Source: Armatimonadota bacterium (GTDB taxonomy: Bacteria; Armatimonadota; SYMT01). Taken from it: DNA of 6,369 nucleotides. A program made the position numbers and the translations under genes. The notes beneath the pieces are model-generated. The model was given only the letters and a program-made list of their open reading frames with translations, had not been told where the DNA came from and searched no databases. Below are positions 5,226-6,369 of this stretch, in pieces (position 1 is the first letter of the stretch; each line of letters begins with the position of its first letter). The stretch covers positions 1 through 6,369 of the forward strand of contig JAJFMS010000291.1 in the NCBI GenBank assembly GCA_020696885.1, in the 5' to 3' direction.

Positions 5226-6369
5226 TCAGTTCGCGCTCTGGAGGCGAACTACCGAGTAGGGCGGGGCGAAGGTGCCGCCGGGGTTGTAGGTGCCTCCCCC
5301 GGAGTAGGTCTGATCGAAGGAGCCGAGGATCAACCAGGGCCACTTCTGTCCGGGAATCTGGGTGAGCACCAGGACACTGCGCGTACGATACCGCGGTAAG
5401 CCGAGGTCGTTCTTGACGATGGTCCAGTCCGTGCCGTCGAGGGCCGTCTTGATGATCGTGGCGCCGGGGAACTTCGCCTTCACTGCGCTCGCGGCGCGTG
5501 CTTCGATGGCGGCGTCGCGCGGCTTACCGGCCGGGAACTTCCAGCGGGACGCCTGCTGCTCGATCGTGCTCTTGAGCTCGTCTGCCTTCTCCTGGATCGG
5601 CTTTATCCGGTCGGCCGGCATGGCCTTACCTTGAGCTGTATAAAGCGGAACGATGCGCTTGGATCGTACGGCGAGGTAGTCTTTGGAGATATACAGGTCG
5701 CGCGCCAGAACCCAGTCCACCCAGCCGCTTTGCTTCACGCCCGCGATGGCGCGGCCCAGTGTTTCCACGTCTTCTTGCACGGCATCACTCACGCCTTTCG
5801 GCTCCGCCTTCTTGAAGTCCGCGACCAGCTTCTCATACTCCGGCTCCGCTTCCGCGAGTTTGGCTTTGACGTCCGCCAGCGCTTCGGCGCCGGTGAGATC
5901 CAGCTTGTTGTTGTTGCGGCTCCACCGCCGTTTGCTGCCTTTCCACTCCGGGTACTTCTGCAGCGCGTGCTCGACGATCAGGTGCGCGCGGCGTGACCAG
6001 AGCACGACCTGCTTCCATTCATCGTCCCGCACCGGCAGCTCGAAGGTCGAAACGGGTCCGTACAGCGTGGCGATAATCGAGTCGACTTGATCCTCGGTTA
6101 GCTCGACCAGCGGGGGATCGTCGAAGGCACCCGCGACGGGTCCCTTCTCCACGTTGCCGAGGATGCTGGCATCCTGCCACATGTGGATCACCGCGGCGTG
6201 AAAGCCCGCGGCCGTACCTTCAAGCGCACCGGTCGGGTTTTCGGTAAGGCTGGCGTTGGGACCCATCCCATAACCGAAGCGCCGCAGTGCCGGGAACGTG
6301 TCCGGCTTGAGCAGGACCTTGGAACTGGAGGCGCCCTCATCGCGGCGGCCGGCGCGCTGGTAAAGAGCG
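5226..6369 (-). CDS. Hypothetical protein, C-terminal part (runs off the window)
   Basis: I do not recognise this protein. About 380 residues are visible and the N-terminus lies beyond 6369: the frame is open to the edge, reading VLLKPDTFPALRRFGYG before the first ATG (6266), which has no ribosome binding site. Numbering from that Met: 1-80 contains NASLTENPTGALEGTAAGFH and TEDQVDSIIATLYG; 120-245 is charged, Ala/Glu/Lys-rich and probably helical or coiled coil (ALADVKAKLAEAEPEYEKLV, IQEKADELKSTIEQQ). The final part, about 250-346, looks like a compact beta domain (AKFPGATIIKTALDGTDWTI, LPRYRTRSVLVLTQ, a Gly/Tyr/Pro tail SGGGTYNPGGTFAPPYSVV). No cysteine is present. It is convergent with the DUF1080 gene. 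The codon use and the long uninterrupted frame support a real gene. Function is not inferable. Confidence 0.75.
   Translation of the reverse strand, partial: ALYQRAGRRDEGASSSKVLLKPDTFPALRRFGYGMGPNASLTENPTGALEGTAAGFHAAVIHMWQDASILGNVEKGPVAGAFDDPPLVELTEDQVDSIIATLYGPVSTFELPVRDDEWKQVVLWSRRAHLIVEHALQKYPEWKGSKRRWSRNNNKLDLTGAEALADVKAKLAEAEPEYEKLVADFKKAEPKGVSDAVQEDVETLGRAIAGVKQSGWVDWVLARDLYISKDYLAVRSKRIVPLYTAQGKAMPADRIKPIQEKADELKSTIEQQASRWKFPAGKPRDAAIEARAASAVKAKFPGATIIKTALDGTDWTIVKNDLGLPRYRTRSVLVLTQIPGQKWPWLILGSFDQTYSGGGTYNPGGTFAPPYSVVRLQSAN

Noticed and set aside
1..6369. CRISPR arrays, tRNA, rRNA, insertion sequence transposase
   Set aside because: I saw no regularly spaced repeats with spacers, no tRNA or rRNA signature and no transposase ORF.

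Overview
The window is GC-rich bacterial chromosome with long ORFs, few promoters and short gaps. The gene families seen are an alpha-2-macroglobulin (A2M), a phosphodiester glycosidase and a DUF1080/3-keto-disaccharide hydrolase. Together with an internal 'ILAATIFPMFARARE' helix typical of pseudopilin-like proteins in Armatimonadota and some Planctomycetes-like phyla, they suggest an environmental bacterium, most likely Armatimonadota. That assignment is an inference: no rRNA or marker gene is present.

Layout: (1) 2-2466 (+) is one A2M-family gene, membrane-anchored at the N-terminus and read in two frames. The first part (about 2-973) has four membrane helices and the A2M domain. The second part (about 973-2466) has the end of the pre-thioester region, the thioester (TED) toroid and the receptor-binding-like domain. 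Two lesions lie within 60 nt of each other: a frame change with missing conserved sequence at about 971-975, and an in-frame TGA at 1030-1032 exactly where the thioester cysteine codon of G-C-x-E-Q belongs. (2) 2467-2696 is a convergent gap almost filled by a 213-nt inverted-repeat element. (3) 2697-3650 (-) is an exported phosphodiester glycosidase (NAGPA-like). (4) 3651-4014 is a divergent intergenic region with a palindrome and a -10-like box. (5) 4015-5016 (+) is an exported DUF1080 protein with a Tat-like signal. (6) 5017-5225 is a second convergent gap filled by a 160-nt inverted-repeat element of similar design. (7) 5226-6369 (-) is the C-terminal part of an unrecognised Cys-free protein that runs off the window.

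The main point to check is the TGA at the thioester cysteine. It is followed 10 nt later by a perfect 7-bp hairpin with a GGU loop. In size, spacing and loop this resembles the bacterial SECIS element that directs selenocysteine insertion. Read literally it would be a selenocysteine (selenoester) A2M. The frame break just upstream argues instead for a decaying gene or a local sequence error, so both readings are kept open.

The genes do not form one operon: orientations are + / - / + / -. A common theme is envelope or exported function (A2M envelope defence, glycan-linked phosphodiester cleavage, sugar-related DUF1080), but nothing in the sequence shows a shared pathway.
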